A stretch of DNA of 64,000 nt from Nomia melanderi (GCF_051020985.1 NC_135001.1:17291896-17355895); one strand, 5' to 3'. Numbered from the stretch's first letter, positions 36,454 to 49,383 are shown. Made by a program: numbers and translations. Notes: generated by a model from the letters alone, not told the origin.

Positions 36454-36717
36454 CGGGGACACGGCAGTCGAGGAAATTTCGTTAGGTCGGCCGTCACGAA
36501 TTCAAACGAGCCGATTACTGACAGAAGAACGCCACGCGTGACTGTGCGCCGCGCGGAGACCCGAAACGTACGTCGCGATCCAAGAGTTTCGGGGGTGGAC
36601 AGCTATTTCGCCGTGCGATGTACAATACGCGCAGGAGAAATGGCCGGGGAAATGTGAGCTTGCGGGGGGAGGGGGAGAAAATAAACAAAGGACACACGAA
36701 CGTTGTCAGACTGATAA
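36454..36717 (-). other. Possible non-coding 5' exon on the minus strand
   Basis: Read on the minus strand, a GC-rich segment ends at a strong donor (GTCCCCG|GTAAGTCGG). About 260 bp upstream is TTATCAGTCTG, which contains the insect initiator consensus TCAGT. The segment has no start codon that reaches the donor in a phase compatible with the ADAM10-like exon. If real, it is an untranslated first exon of a minus-strand transcript, possibly of the ADAM10-like gene. Evidence is limited to these two signals and base composition. Confidence 0.25.
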
Positions 36718-36951
36718 GGAAGATCGATGCGGCACGCGTAGGTGGAGCTTCCTTTTTCAGATGGAAAACGTCGGGGATAAAGGAACGTGAAAAAACAAAG
36801 TTGAAATAGAACAGGTTTCGGATATAAAGACGGACTATCGTGCTGCGTCAACACAGACTCGCGCTTTGGAAAACACTGTCGCGCAGGAAATATAAATTCA
36901 AACGCGACAGATAAACCGGTTTTGGGACAAATCGACTAACTTATGAACACG

Positions 36952-37160
36952 TTAACCCTTAAAATGCTGAGTGGGCTCCTATAGGGAGCTCAGAAAGTAT
37001 TTCTCCTTAATGATTTTGTAAGTAATTTTTTGTAATTTTTCATATTTCATGTATTTTCTCTTTTTTCATCAAGTATTGTGGACGATTTGTCTATTCTAAA
37101 AACATTACTGTTATTTTGTGTTTAGCTATCAACATACTGGGGTCTCCTGGAGATTGACTG
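36952..37160. mobile_element. TTAA element, family S (partial)
   Basis: It starts TTAACCCTTAAAATGCTGAG and has the hairpin GCTCCTATAGGGAGC (36975-36989; 5-bp arms), 23 bp in from the TTAA. A right end was not identified; family C sequence follows directly. Confidence 0.5.
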
Positions 37161-37279
37161 CTTGACAATATATATATTTGTGTAACTGCATCAATCAACA
37201 TCGACTCAAACATTTACCACATAATGTTTACAAAATTTAATATAAGTCAAATTGACTCGTTCCGTAAATCTAGTGTTAA
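37161..37279. mobile_element. Family C, truncated, reverse
   Basis: It reads GTAACTGCATCAATCAACAT, AAATTGACTCG and ends GTAAATCTAGTGTTAA. The 51195 and 58393 copies are truncated at a similar internal point. Confidence 0.65.
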
Positions 37280-37978
37280 CTATGGTTTGTCGTTTCTATC
37301 GATGGCGTTGTATTACTGATTATTGTTATACTGTAATTTATCCAATGATTCGAGTCAGATGCTGCAACAAAGCTACGTCAGCCGAGCAGCTCATTAGCTA
37401 AATCAGTATCCACGATACAAAATGTAGAGAAAGGTGGTATACCATTAATCTCCATTTTACTGAATTCACTCATATTCCTTTGTTGATTTATATCCTGAAG
37501 AGAGGATTTTTAAATTCAAAGTATCAATTACAGACAAAAGGATTATAGAATTGATCAAATAATGAAATAGGAGTCTGTATGGGTCGAAGATGACTCAATG
37601 CGGGCCTCTGCAGGATCGCTGAACCGTCGGTACTCCGAAAGTTAATTTCGACTCGTGTTGTTCACCGCCTTTGTTTTGCTAACCGGCTTAATAAACGATG
37701 ACACATCGAAGCGCAAACGTACGGAGCTACGTGAACTTAGATCAACAATGCCCGAATGGAATGGAGAACCCCCGTGGAGCGATACGAAAGTCTGCCTTCT
37801 GATATTTTCCTTTGGGCGCTACCTTTATTGTGCTAAGTAGCATTTTTGCGATGTACTTTCAATAAATTCAAAGCATTTTCATACAAAATAACCCGTGCAA
37901 TAATAGTATCGTATTGTATTTCAGAAGAAATCCTCAGAATTTATTAGATATCTAGTGAACTTCACGGTTTTTTTTATA
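37280..37978. other. No gene recognised
   Basis: A plus-strand frame at 37655-37840 has no domain. No repeat ends were recognised. Confidence 0.35.
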
Positions 37979-38200
37979 TTAACCCTTTGCGCTCCTATGT
38001 CGAGCGTGACTCGACATCAGCCTTATTCACAGGTATGATTCTTTGTCAAGATATTTTTAAAATAGATTATATTATTAGGTTATTTTCAATATTACTAGTA
38101 AGAAGAATCATTTACACTGCCCTCTGCAAACTATCTTTTTAAATGCATTTCGAATAAAATATCGTAATAACACAGGGTTATCGAGGAGAAACACAAAAGA
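37979..38200. mobile_element. TTAA MITE, family N (right end lost)
   Basis: Left end TTAACCCTTTGCGCTCCTAT followed by the hairpin GTCGAGCGTGACTCGAC (37999-38015; 6-bp arms), 20 bp in from the TTAA. The body matches 10.8-10.95 kb. The right terminal repeat is not preserved. Confidence 0.7.
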
Positions 38201-39084
38201 ACTGAATGACAATTACCAGTAAGAAAATACTTTCAGAAATTGGAAGAAAGCTTTGTAGGATATTATTGAATGAATTATTTTCATAATATACAAAATAAAA
38301 TATAACTCCATATAAATCTGAATAAATGTGTGTTTGTGATTTATATTACGAAACACGAACCATTCAGTTTCACTGTTCTGTAGTTCCAGTGTTAAAAGAG
38401 ATTTCAGATTCCTTTCACTGTGACAATTTTTATAGATTTATTTCGTGCTTCAGGGAAAATTCTATTTTACAATATTATCTGTACGCCTGTTTCTTTCTCG
38501 ATGTCTTTAAAACTTATCTCGCTTAAAACCGGAACAAAAGGAAAAAACTGTTGAAACATTCTTTTCAGAGAGCAAAATTTAACTGTGTTTTGTTTCATTC
38601 ACTGTATCATACCTTTCCACCGTGCGTTTGTTTCATTTACTGATTGTTTGTTGATAAAATAAACTTTCCATAAAACTGGTCGAAAAATAAACCCGTATAG
38701 AACAGTGAGTATTAATTATAAAATTTCGCAAATAAAAGAAGCAGAAAAATACGAAATAAGTAAAACACAAGTCGTAAAAGTGTAGGAAAAGTTTCAGTAT
38801 AATGGTTCTGTGGTAAACAAAACGAAACCGAGAAGAAATCGCGCATCCACTGGTCCAGGTAATTCTTATATCGTACAAGAAGTTAGAAAGAATTCGTACT
38901 TAATGGTTCAAGTTATCGAAGGAAAACTTATAACCAAATATATTCCATAAATAATACGATGAAAGCTTCGTAAGCTACTTTCTATAGATAGTATGCAAGA
39001 GGAAAGCTTTTCATCGCTGAGCAGAATAGAATTAAACAGCTGTAATTGGTAAAATCTATACAGAATTTATAATACACTCTCGGA

Positions 39085-39545
39085 ACAAGCTGTATGATCG
39101 AATGAAAGGAAATTTCAGCTCTCCAATTGTAAAGGGGGGTTGAAAGTTCAGAAAAAAAACTGCGGAGGGGAATCAAAAGCATCACTTGCAGCAGACTGTA
39201 AAGCACGAAGGTAGCAACGTTGCGGAATGAGGTTACCTTGCTTCGTCAAGAGTAGGAAATTTAATTAAAATCAATAGCACACTAACGACAGATAAGTATG
39301 CTGAAATTCGCTGCGAAAGTTTCGGGCACAATTCTGCCTCAACTTCTCAAGATCAGTTCGGAAACGATTTTGTTTACCGACGAGATAACGATGCAAAGCA
39401 TGCGGTCAGAGTGAACCCTAAGTTCCTCAAATCCAACAAGATAAAATCTCTTTAGTGGCCCGCACAATCGTTCGACCTAACTCCCATAGAAAATTTCCGA
39501 TCGAGTTTAAATTTGAAGATCGATGAAAATAGAGTATTTACCTAA
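39085..39545 (+). pseudogene. Tc1-like transposase pseudogene (C-terminal catalytic half)
   Basis: Plus-strand frames, joined by one apparent frameshift near 39140-39155, give the second half of a Tc1-family DDE transposase. In order: SNERKFQLS (Tc1 S-D-E-S-K-F-x-L), KHHLQQTVKHEGS (Tc1 QPTVKHGGG), then an in-frame TGA at 39228-39230 where the family has the Trp of VWG, GYLASSRVGNLIKI, FVYRRDNDAKHAVR (Tc1 QQDNDPKHTS, which holds the second catalytic Asp), KIKSL, a TAG, then WPAQSFDLTPIENF (Tc1 WPSQSPDLNPIE, which holds the catalytic Glu). The frame is otherwise continuous from about 39159 to 39545. Another TGA replaces the Trp just before S-N-E. The N-terminal DNA-binding half and terminal repeats were not found. 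It cannot make an active enzyme. Confidence 0.9.
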
Positions 39546-39909
39546 CCAGGGAAACTTGTTACTCTTTTACTTCTTGTTTTGCATCTATTTTATTAGGATT
39601 CCGAATTTTTACGGAATAATTGCAAAGACATGTTGATGAATTGTAAAATTTCTTTCCCTTTCATGGTTAAAGATGAGACAATAATTGTCTTTCCCAGGTG
39701 ATTACAATGTCTTTATTATATATGAGTTTATAATAAACAATTGTCACGTAGAAATAATTTACAATAACAAAGATTAATATCGTTTACTTAAAATTATCGT
39801 TTCAATGTATTATACTCAATATTCTCAAATATGAATATATGGAAATTTATAACGTATACACATGAGGTTTCCATTTCTTGAGTATCTGCCCTATGATATC
39901 ATTATATCA

Positions 39910-40155
39910 CTAACACAATTATTGTATGCCATGAGGGCCACCGGTGACCCCCAACCAAATCGAATTACTGTAATTCGCTCAATTAAACGACGATTATTTA
40001 GAAATATTTCTATATTATAAATAATGCTGCCTAATGTGGTGATGTTCAGCTAGATGAATGTGCGATAATAACGCAATTCAATCAAATGATTTAACATTAG
40101 ATTTTTCCATTTTGTGTATTTTGCTCTATGGAATTGTGCGACGTTCAACGTGTTA
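39910..40155. mobile_element. TTAA MITE, family G
   Basis: Left CTAACACAATTATTG, right GACGTTCAACGTGTTAA. A near-perfect palindrome GGCCACCGGTGACC (39936-39949) sits about 26 bp in from the left edge. It matches 31894-32105 through the middle. Confidence 0.75.
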
Positions 40156-40379
40156 AACGTGAAATATCCAAAAGAACCCAGAGCTAAATGAAACAGCGTT
40201 AAATAATGTCATTTTGATACGTACATAATCTAAATAGGTGAAATAAAAACAGACATAATTGTCCGTTTTAATTCTCAACGTATACACAAGAGTGTAACGG
40301 TTTGAAAATCCCTGCGAAAATGAATCAATGAAAACTACAGAATATGAGTTAAAAATCGCATTATACCGAAACAGCGTTA

Positions 40380-41460
40380 ACCAGGGTTTTACTGTAATTC
40401 TCCCTTCGATCGTTCAATTTCAACCGCATGAAAACCATCGGAAAACATCGCGTCGATGAACCGTTAAAACGAAACGCATCAAGCGTCCGAACGTCACGCT
40501 CGCTTTTCCGTCATTTCCATACCTTCCGCGTCCGAAGACATTAAAAATACTTCGGTACACAGCCCCTAATTTGACTTTCATCCGGGTCGGCCGCAACGCT
40601 AAACTTTCCGCGGCCGAAAGCTGCGCGTCCGCTGCCAAGAGTTCCGCGGTGACAGTTCACGGCAAGCCGCGGCGCGAGTGTCGTAAAGAATTTTATTACG
40701 GCTCGCAGATTGTTAGTGCCTTTACGGCGGCCCTTGCCAGCCATTCGTAACGCTTCGATCCGGCGGCATTAAAATATAAAAGCAGGGGTGGCCGGGGTGT
40801 TTACCTCGGATCTATTCCGCGCCGCGCCGCGCGGCCCCGGTGAAATATCAACGCGAGCGGCCGGGCATTTATCGTGCGCCGAATGACGTTCAGGCTTCGG
40901 GAGTCATAAATTGTAACCCGAGCGGGAGAGAGCGGAGCAGTTTCTTACTCGCCATTCCTGAATATCGCTTTAACAGAATCAGATTTGCGCTGCAATCTCA
41001 TCCCCTGGCGCCGCGTCGTGGGAGACGCGGCCGGAGGTGAAAGGGGAGCGACGACGGCCGAGGGGATGAAAGTAGAGAACCTCGGCAAAGACGACGACGA
41101 CGACGACGACAGCGAGGAGGAGGAGGACAACGCCGACGAGGGTCGGCGTGTACGTGCATGCGTATCCGGGAGGAAAGAAACAGCGCGAAGGACCGAGTGG
41201 CAGAAAGCGCGATGATAATTTAAGTATCTCGGTAATGCATTCGCGTTAAATGTAAAATACGACACGCGCTCGAGTACTCGTTTTCCAGGGGAGGACGCGC
41301 CGGAGAGAGATGGAAAATTTAAAAGGATATGAACGGGAGGCGAAACGGGGGTGAACCGGCCGGTGGGAAGAGATCGGCATGGATCAGGCGGTTAGAGTGG
41401 AAGCAAAACACGATTACTCTTACTATCTTCGGTGAAACGTTATCGATCAAGCGCGGTGAT
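40380..41460. promoter_or_regulatory. CpG-rich island with GAC/GAG repeat, possible promoter or 5' exon
   Basis: About 1 kb of markedly GC- and CpG-rich DNA in AT-rich surroundings. It contains a GAC trinucleotide run (41090-41110) followed by GAG units (to about 41127). On the plus strand this would encode an Asp/Glu run after a Met at 41065; on the minus strand a Ser run. A possible minus-strand donor (CCGAG|GTAAAC) lies near 40806. Frames on both strands are long because stops are scarce, and I recognise none as protein. A promoter or untranslated first exon is the most economical reading. Confidence 0.35.
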
Positions 41461-41912
41461 GCGGGAGTAAGGGAAATGTTGTTTTTCAGGTAAGGAGTGT
41501 ACAGGCTGTTCTTGTAACTGGGACTGGTTGGTCTTTGTTGGACGGTTTAAATAAAACGAATACTTGAAAAGGAATCTTTTTCACCGCGATAACGCATTAG
41601 TTCACGCTAAGTGGTCAACTGCTAACATATGGTCAATTACTAGTTTTCTCATTTCCAAGGACGGTCAACTTCTAAAGCAAGTATCGAATTTTCAAAAATG
41701 TCTATCTAACTATTTCAAAAAGTTCGGTTTGTTACATAATGTAAGGAGTTCAAATAACATTTTCACGCATAGAGTCTGTCTATATATGTTTACTTTATTC
41801 ACGCAGAATATTTTTCTTAATTGTTCAACTGCTGGTGCTTTAATGGTGCTAAATATTATATACATACATAATACTTTGAGCAATAAAGGTTGAAGCACCA
41901 ATAGTTGACCAG

Positions 41913-42150
41913 TTAACACATCGCGTATTTTCAGAAAACTGAATTGTGCGGATGGCAATTTTCACTGAGGTCAATTTATATCGCTATACATACAAAAACT
42001 CAGATATCATATTGTTGTGTGATATATTTTAAATAAATAATCAATTCGAATTTTATATTTTTTTCAATACTGTGATAACTAGCGAAGTTTCATAGCTAAG
42101 TGTCTTTATATGAAAACGAGATTTCTCGTTACCAGTACGCAATGTGTTAA
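41913..42150. mobile_element. TTAA MITE, family I
   Basis: Left TTAACACATCGCGTATTTTC, right CCAGTACGCAATGTGTTAA, 238 bp. A hairpin AACGAGATTTCTCGTT (42115-42130; 7-bp arms) ends 20 bp from the right edge. It is highly similar to the copy nested in family J at 53421-53674. Confidence 0.85.
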
Positions 42151-43036
42151 GATAAACATTCTGCACGAATAATAGTAAACACTTTTGTATATAATGTATA
42201 TAAAGATATTTGTAATATTTTGAACAAATATTCCCCTGTGAATACCGCGAATAAGAAATGTCTGCTATGAGCCATTTTGACCCTGCATTCGCCCGCCGCG
42301 TGAACGTCGAAGCATCCGTCTTCCGAGGGTTAAATAAAGAAACGAAAAGTGAGCACGGAATGCTTCTAGCCATACCATTAGGAGTCGACTGCATCAGATA
42401 CATTTTCTATGCTGTATAGCAGAAACGAAATCTTTACTTTCAAAGGAGCAGAATACCAGACGCCTGCGATGTTGCAAAGAACACGCTCGCGGGACAATAG
42501 ATTACTACGATAAAGTTATTTCCAGTGATAAATCAGATATGGGCACTGATGCAAAAACCGATGCAGAGGAACTTTATAGAACAGTCAATGAAAGTTTCAT
42601 CGAGATTGTTTGAATTTTAAACAAAACTATCACAATGTCATTGGACTCTAAACAAAAGTGTATACAACATACGTGATATGCAGTTAGAAGATAATAAATA
42701 GAAACATATTTATATATAAAAACATACCTGTATATTCAGATCTTAACAACTGTTTGGTTTTAAAGAGTACCGACATTTTATATTTCGACACTTTCACATT
42801 TTTTAGCGAAACAGATAATATATTGACTGCCACGTCATTTATAAATGAATGACATCGCTGTATATATAGAAGTGCTTAAATATTCTCTTCGCAGGCTTTA
42901 TTATTCAGATGTAAATAACGGTAAGAAATTTGTAAAAAGTACTGAAAACATATAATCTGTACGAAATATGTTTAAAAATGTCTTCCTATAGCCAAATTAT
43001 TCCAATAAATGGAAAAAAGTGGGCTGACCTTCGGGG
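42151..43036. other. No gene recognised
   Basis: AT-rich. At 42823-42860 TTGACTGCCACGTCATTTAT followed by AAATGAATGAC resembles the hairpin end of an F/T-type TTAA element without identifiable partners. Confidence 0.35.
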
Positions 43037-43281
43037 TTAACCCCTTACCCTACGATTTATTTTTCAACTGTGATCAATGCAACAACTTTATCAATAATAA
43101 TTTATTGAAAAAAGAGAAGAATTCTATGGCTATTCTACGTTTATATTTTCCCCACAATATAATCATTGATAGAAGAATATTTCATCCGATTTCAAAGGAA
43201 CCGAGTAATATTTATCTTTATCGCATTCTATTTAAAATGTTCACCACGAGTCTCACACGTTGTTATAAGGCAAGGGGTTAA
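43037..43281. mobile_element. TTAA MITE, family J
   Basis: Left TTAACCCCTTACCCTACGAT, right AAGGCAAGGGGTTAA, 245 bp with TTAA at each edge. It is the reference for the interrupted J copy at 53370-53864. The 90-codon frame at 43009-43281 crosses it and is not a gene. Confidence 0.85.
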
Positions 43282-43313
43282 TATTTTCTGCACAATGCGT
43301 TAATTGTCGTATG

Positions 43314-43381
43314 CTTCAAATAAAATATGCGTCAGAGTTAATGCACATATAAATAAAAAACGATTCGAAGCGCAAAGGGTT
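43314..43381. repeat. Family N right-end fragment
   Basis: CTTCAAATAAAATATGCGTC and the end CGAAGCGCAAAGGGTTGA correspond to the right end of family N that the 37.98-kb copy lacks. Confidence 0.55.
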
Positions 43382-45569
43382 GATACGGTTGATCGAGAAC
43401 GCGCTGTCGGATGTATTACCATCCCTTACCGATTCTCTCTGAGTACACGTACTGTTCACCGTGAATGCCGCCAACGCTGATCCTCGGACACATTCCCCGT
43501 CGCGGCTGTGTTTCAAAGTCCTTTAACGGATACTGATACATTTTAATCGCGTACTGACAATACCGACAACGTAAGTAAATTACCTTTGTTTCACGTGAAC
43601 GTTCTAGCGCGGGATCGATTGAATATTCATTTCACTGATTTAACCGGTCAACTCGACACTTTTATAGAATTTTACCCGGTTAAACGGAGTAACCGACGAT
43701 TGCGGTAAAAATGCAAGTTTCGAATAATACGATTACCGCTAATGAATATAAACGAGAAACCCGCACTAATTTGGCCCGTGTAATTCATATTAAATTGCCT
43801 ATTGAAATATTCATTCGATCGGTATCGTGTTATGTCTTATTGTTGAATAATAATGGAAATGTATACGTAGTCGCTGTATAATGTGAAATAATGTAAATGG
43901 CTGCGTCGGTCCCTTATTATGAAGATAACTTCAACTTCTTGTTAAATCAGCTCGAACTGTTCGTCCAATGGGAATCTCGCTTTTAACGATTCCCTTTTAG
44001 ATTTAACGACAAATAGGAAGACACGATTATCGGTCGGACAATGCTCGCGATAAATTAATGAAAAAGAATTCTGATGATTCGGCTCGGTGTATACCTTTCG
44101 TACGGGTGAGTTATAGGGAAAAATCATTACTGTGCGTCGTAGTATTTGCATAACAGTCGTCGAGACTGGTCGAAGCGTATTGTTATACTCGGTGTGTAAC
44201 GTGAAACAACAAAGACCATTGAAATGGTTATTTGATCGGCTACCGTGCAGCGGGTAATAATATATGTATAATAACATATCAGTTTAATAAAGCATTAAAA
44301 GTCATGTATTGAATAATATTCACAAAAATAACGTATAGAGTGGGCGTATAAAATATTTGTGGCTCAATTAATTTCAACCAGAAGTTTGTGTAACTTCATT
44401 TATTACTTAATCATTATAAAAATATTGAACTTCCTGTATTTGTACAGTTGATATTAAATTAAACGACATTAAATTATTTTGCATCTCTTATACATGTACT
44501 GGCGAAAACTTAAACATCCATAAAGTTATGATTTCTTGCTAAATTGACAATTCATTATTGAGATATTTAGGCGAACGCACAAAAAGAAGTGAATAAAATT
44601 CAAATACTCTATTAGTTTTAGTAGGTGTATGATGTATCTGGTAATATTTGAAGATTATAACTATTAGTTCGGACAATCGACATTGTACTATATAGTCCGT
44701 AAAAGACCACGTTAATGTTTCAGCTGAATATTGGAATCGATTTACTGACGATTTACCTTTGATGGACAGTCACAGATTGTGGTTATATGAATACGAGCGG
44801 CGTTGGACCTCTCCATATTATCAATAATACCACGGACCACATAAAAAGTATATTGATATCCTGAAAAACCGTACGGAAACTAATGCGAACAAAATAGCAT
44901 TGTATGATAATTTTATTTCTTTGAATCCTATATTTATGTGGATATAAATGCATCGAAGCTATTGAATATCTCCTCAATCTCCAGAAATAAATACGATAAA
45001 ACATTAATCGAATTCTCTCGATAAAAAAGTGCACTGTGTATCTCCGACGACGTATCTGAAAAATCTGATTTCAGAGGAGAAGAATACAGTTCCCAATACT
45101 TATTAGTAAGTTCTCACAGCGATTTGAAGGTCTAAGATCCAGCTGCAAATTAGAATAACCAATGAATCAATTATTTTAGTGTTTATATACTAAATAACTC
45201 GATTACTCGACACTTAATTTACGCGAAGTATCCGTTCTACTTGAATTAATTTTACACAAATTGATAAACGCATACACAGAATCTGCCAGTATAAGAGAAA
45301 ACAAAATGTTGAGAAGAAAAGCTAGCCTAACTCTTAGGAATACGTATTCATTTCATATAGCTCGACAGAAAAAAATAGTAATGGCATTTCAGAAAACAAA
45401 AGTAAATTTTCTTCGGTGCTACTACACTCAGATACCGTAAATTCATATCGCCTATGAACAATATCACATAAATAATGTTATAATTTAAAGCATAAATGAA
45501 GTCAATCTAAAATTGCGCAGAGAGAAAGGGGACTTGTGACTGGAAAAGTCCCCTTGCCTCTGTGCACTT
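43382..45569. other. No gene recognised
   Basis: A 9-bp-arm inverted pair TTTAACCGG / CCGGTTAAA, about 45 bp overall, lies near 43638-43686. Minus-strand frames at 43942-44277 and 44783-45034 have no domain or splice support. Confidence 0.35.
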
Positions 45570-45809
45570 TTAACCCTTAGCACTCCAGGTTGTTTTGTAA
45601 TCTATCAGTAACTGCAACTAATTTTTATAGTATTCCCAGCTAAAATTAGAAATGCTGTAACATTTCTTCGATCTCCTATTTTCCTTCTCAATGCAAAAAT
45701 CGGATGTGTGGAAAATCGAATAATTTTAGGGTAGTTTCTTTAAGAATCATTAAGATATTTAACATTATAACTGGTGCAATATTGGAGCCTACAGAGTTCA
45801 AAGGGTTAA
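45570..45809. mobile_element. TTAA MITE, family R
   Basis: Left TTAACCCTTAGCACTCCAGG, right GAGCCTACAGAGTTCAAAGG followed by GTTAA, 240 bp. The right-end sequence resembles that of 50734-51198. Its right TTAA (45806-45809) is also the left TTAA of the next element. Confidence 0.75.
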
Positions 45810-45973
45810 CTCTTTGCGGGCGAATGTCGGCATTCTAGCGAGATGAAATTGTATTTGGAAAACCAAGTCGCGAAAAAATGATTGAATTAGTCAAATAAGA
45901 GATCAGCATGTAGGTTTCTTAATCTGCTGAAGGTTTCGTATATCTCAAAGAATCTTCGTTCGCAAAGGGTTAA
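45806..45973. mobile_element. TTAA MITE, family P
   Basis: Left TTAACTCTTTGCGGGCGAAT with the small hairpin GAATGTCGGCATTC inside it, right GAATCTTCGTTCGCAAAGGG followed by TTAA, 168 bp. It begins in the TTAA that ends the family R element. Confidence 0.8.
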
Positions 45974-48900
45974 ACTAACGTGAGAGACGTATAGTACTTC
46001 ACGATTGTCGACGCGGAAATACCCTGACCGGAAAGTCATTTAGTTGTTTGCGTACGAGCATATATGGATCCAAGAGAATTTGCCTCGGCGATTATTCGCT
46101 CGAAAGAGATGCATCGAAGGAAACGAAGAACGGGAGCTTGCGACGCAACGAAGGGAATAAAAAACATACGGGAATGAAATTCCATGACGCGACGTATAAC
46201 ACCGGGGTAAACTCGCGGACGTGTCAGAGTCGTGGCGTTAAAGCACGTTCACCATAGAATGATTCTCGGTACGTACATATATAATCTAACCTCATTTATG
46301 CAGCTGCGTTTCTCTCATACGTGGCACTCGATAAAAAAGCCTGCGATCCGGAATTCGTATACAAGGAACACAGGTCAGGCTGAATCCTCGATAAACAATG
46401 CCGAGCTGCCAGGAGAGCGAGCAGCAACGTTTAATTAAATGAAACTCTTTAAAATCTTTTATTAACGTGTCTCTAGAAATGCGAACCATTTCGAAGATTG
46501 TAGCCGGGATTTAATTTCATCAGAACGGGAATTAATTAAATGTTTGTGTACAATAGTAAGCAAGTCCAGGCGAATGCAAATTTTCACTTTTGCGAAGAAC
46601 GGAGGATCGAAGAGAATAAGGTTCTCTTGTTTATTGCGAAACAATTTGAATACAGACGTCTTTTGTAAGTCTTATCGTGAGTATTCAGTAGAACTTTTGT
46701 TGCTCTGCTCGTACAGTGGAGCCTACAGAACTTGAAACATTTGAAAATGAATCGTAACGGAGGCTATCAATTTCGATGAATATTGAATTCAGTTTATAGT
46801 ACATGAAAATTTCAGAAAATGTTATATAAATCATGAAAGAATATAAATTTCAATAACTAGAGCGTACGAAATAAAATATTTTCGCATTGACCCCCGACCC
46901 TCGTCGGTCAATTGCAGGAATTTAATAATCACTCGATTATTACGTCACTTTTATTACGGACACGCGAAGGGACACTCTGTTTTGGCATACTTCCTGCAAT
47001 TCGATATTAAATCAAAATACATACGAAATTAAGTGAAGCGTGAAGTGAAGTAGTGCGATACGTATTGGGCGACGTAAATCGTGATTCAGGAATCGTAGTG
47101 TGAAAGCAGCTTAAGACACCGGTCTACTAAAAAGCCTTACTGAAGGGTTCACTGGACGAAAAGCTCTCATTCTTTCTTATTCTTTTCAAACTTCTTCCTC
47201 CTCCAACAACCATTACAGGCTGCTTTAAATGCTAGAAAAGTTCTGCTTTTATATATGTTTGTTTATTCCATGTGTAAGACTTGTTTTATTATCATAATGA
47301 TCGAATAATGGAAGCCACAGGCTTCGGCAAGTATATAGAAACGAACAGGTTTAAAAGAAAACGTGTTTCGCAACAGAGATATCGACGCTGGAAAGATTAA
47401 ATGATCTAATATTCTTACTAAATCTCTGCAGGTGTCGTAATCGATCATTAACGGCCACCACGAACGGTAATGTGTTCAGTGATTAAAATTAATGTGCAAT
47501 AAGACAATTTTTACTTTGATCATCGCTCAGTTCTTTATATTGACCAAAATGTTATTCCCATAAATGATTAATGACACGCAACCGTAGTAGGTGAGCTTAC
47601 AATTTATAATGTGATTTAATATTTGTAAAATATGTCCCCGATACTTTAGAGATAAATGCATTGATTTATCACCTGTCGTAAATTAGAACATTTTCAGTAC
47701 TTATAAAGGTACGTTCAATAATTCACAGGAAATCTCCGACTATTTCATTCGAACGTAGGTGATTTATTTGATACATGATTATTTAAAAATCATGTTATTA
47801 TATAATCACATGCGTAAATACGTCGTCGACGAAATTTCCGATATGTCTATTTGTAATGAATATGTAAATTAATCAAAATGAGGAACTGAATTGTAACGAT
47901 TACACGGTCGGTTTATGCAATTATTGCAAGTAATTGATCTCCGCCGAAGACCCTACAATTCAAATTAATATCGATACACGGAAATTAACTCGAACATTGA
48001 TTAATATAAGTGATAATTATACATCAACGACCATGTTCGGCAATTTTAACTTTATTACGGGAAATTTTGATTACAAACAATACAAAATTATATTAGACAA
48101 CTATAATTTCATGTTTATCTGTCGATAATTTAACTCAGACCGTCAATCTGTCGTTTTCTGTCGATTGGAAAATGTTTTGCAATTCGATCGAATTCAATTT
48201 CTGGATATTCACTGACGGAACATCAGGAGGCAAACAAATTAACAGTGAGAAATATTCGTAAACCAGTTTCTTGTGTTTTGTTGCCGTGCACTCTGAGTTC
48301 GTTGCCTGCGGAATGGAGGTTTGTCAACACGAATGTCCCGCCGTATCGCAAAAGATTAATAAAAAATCTAAAGTGGCACAGGTGGCTTGCAGCTGCATCT
48401 TCGGTCGGCGCAAGTTTATGACGCACCGATTGCCATTTAGACGCGGAAAGAGCACCGAATCTCCGTTTTTAAATGAAGTTTAAAGCTCCCCTGATAATAA
48501 ATGGAAATTATGAATGAAGAGGAAGTAATGAATAACTATAAAAGTGCACTGAATCCTTGCTCTCAAAGATAGTAAAGAAATTACGAGTGTGTCGCGGACC
48601 CGGTAACAGTTCTGACGAATGAAAAATGACAATAAACTTGACCGTGCGCATTTATTAAGCATAATAATTATAGTAGCAGATAGCATTAAACTGTGTATCA
48701 CAAAAGAGAGCAGCTTTTTCTTCTTTTTTCTTAATGTGAACACCATCTCAATGAATTTTTGTATCACTCGATAGAAGGATTTAAATCTAGTGACTGCGGT
48801 GATCAATTTATGTCACATAGTAATGAATTTTCTTTTCTCAATTTCACAAAACTGCAATTAAAGTGTTTTCGAAAATGAAACGGTGTTTAATGTAATTAAA

Positions 48901-49383
48901 TGAACGCTCTTTATTTAGAGCACAGAGAGTAAGTAAATCAGCGAACGTTACTTCAACTTTTTAAATTCATTTCAACAGCTACTTTACTGTCTTTAATTAT
49001 ATATATATATAAACTTCTGGTGTTGTTTCTCTTAAATTTTCTTCACTTACGAATGCAATGCGCCAATCTTCTATTCTATTTCTAACTTTTAACCTTCCAC
49101 TTTCGGACTTGTGACTGTCGAAAAGAGAAATGTTTAATTTAATCACGAACAATCCACCTCGATTGCCTTATCTGTCGAGCTATATTACGCTTTAGTTTCG
49201 TTACTGAACAGTTTTCCTTCAAACGAAATATATAGTTAATCAACTTATATTCAGCAATAAAAATGAGCAGACATGAAATTTTCCCGAAGAACAATAGACA
49301 ATCGTAGAAATTAGATAAATATCATACTAACAGATGTCTTGTTTTACAATAACCATTTTACATTCTGTTGCAACGCAGATTAT
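45974..49383. other. No gene recognised
   Basis: Mixed composition with GC-richer patches near 46.0-46.4 and 48.2-48.5 kb. Frames at 46048-46257, 48271-48483 and 48480-48806 lack domains. No repeat ends with partners were recognised. Confidence 0.35.

Noticed and set aside
41564..41893. Frame starting KRNLFHRDNALVHAKW, resembling the mariner FHxDNAxxH catalytic block
   Set aside because: Nothing before or after matches mariner (no GDEKW, no PPYSPDL), so the short match is probably chance.
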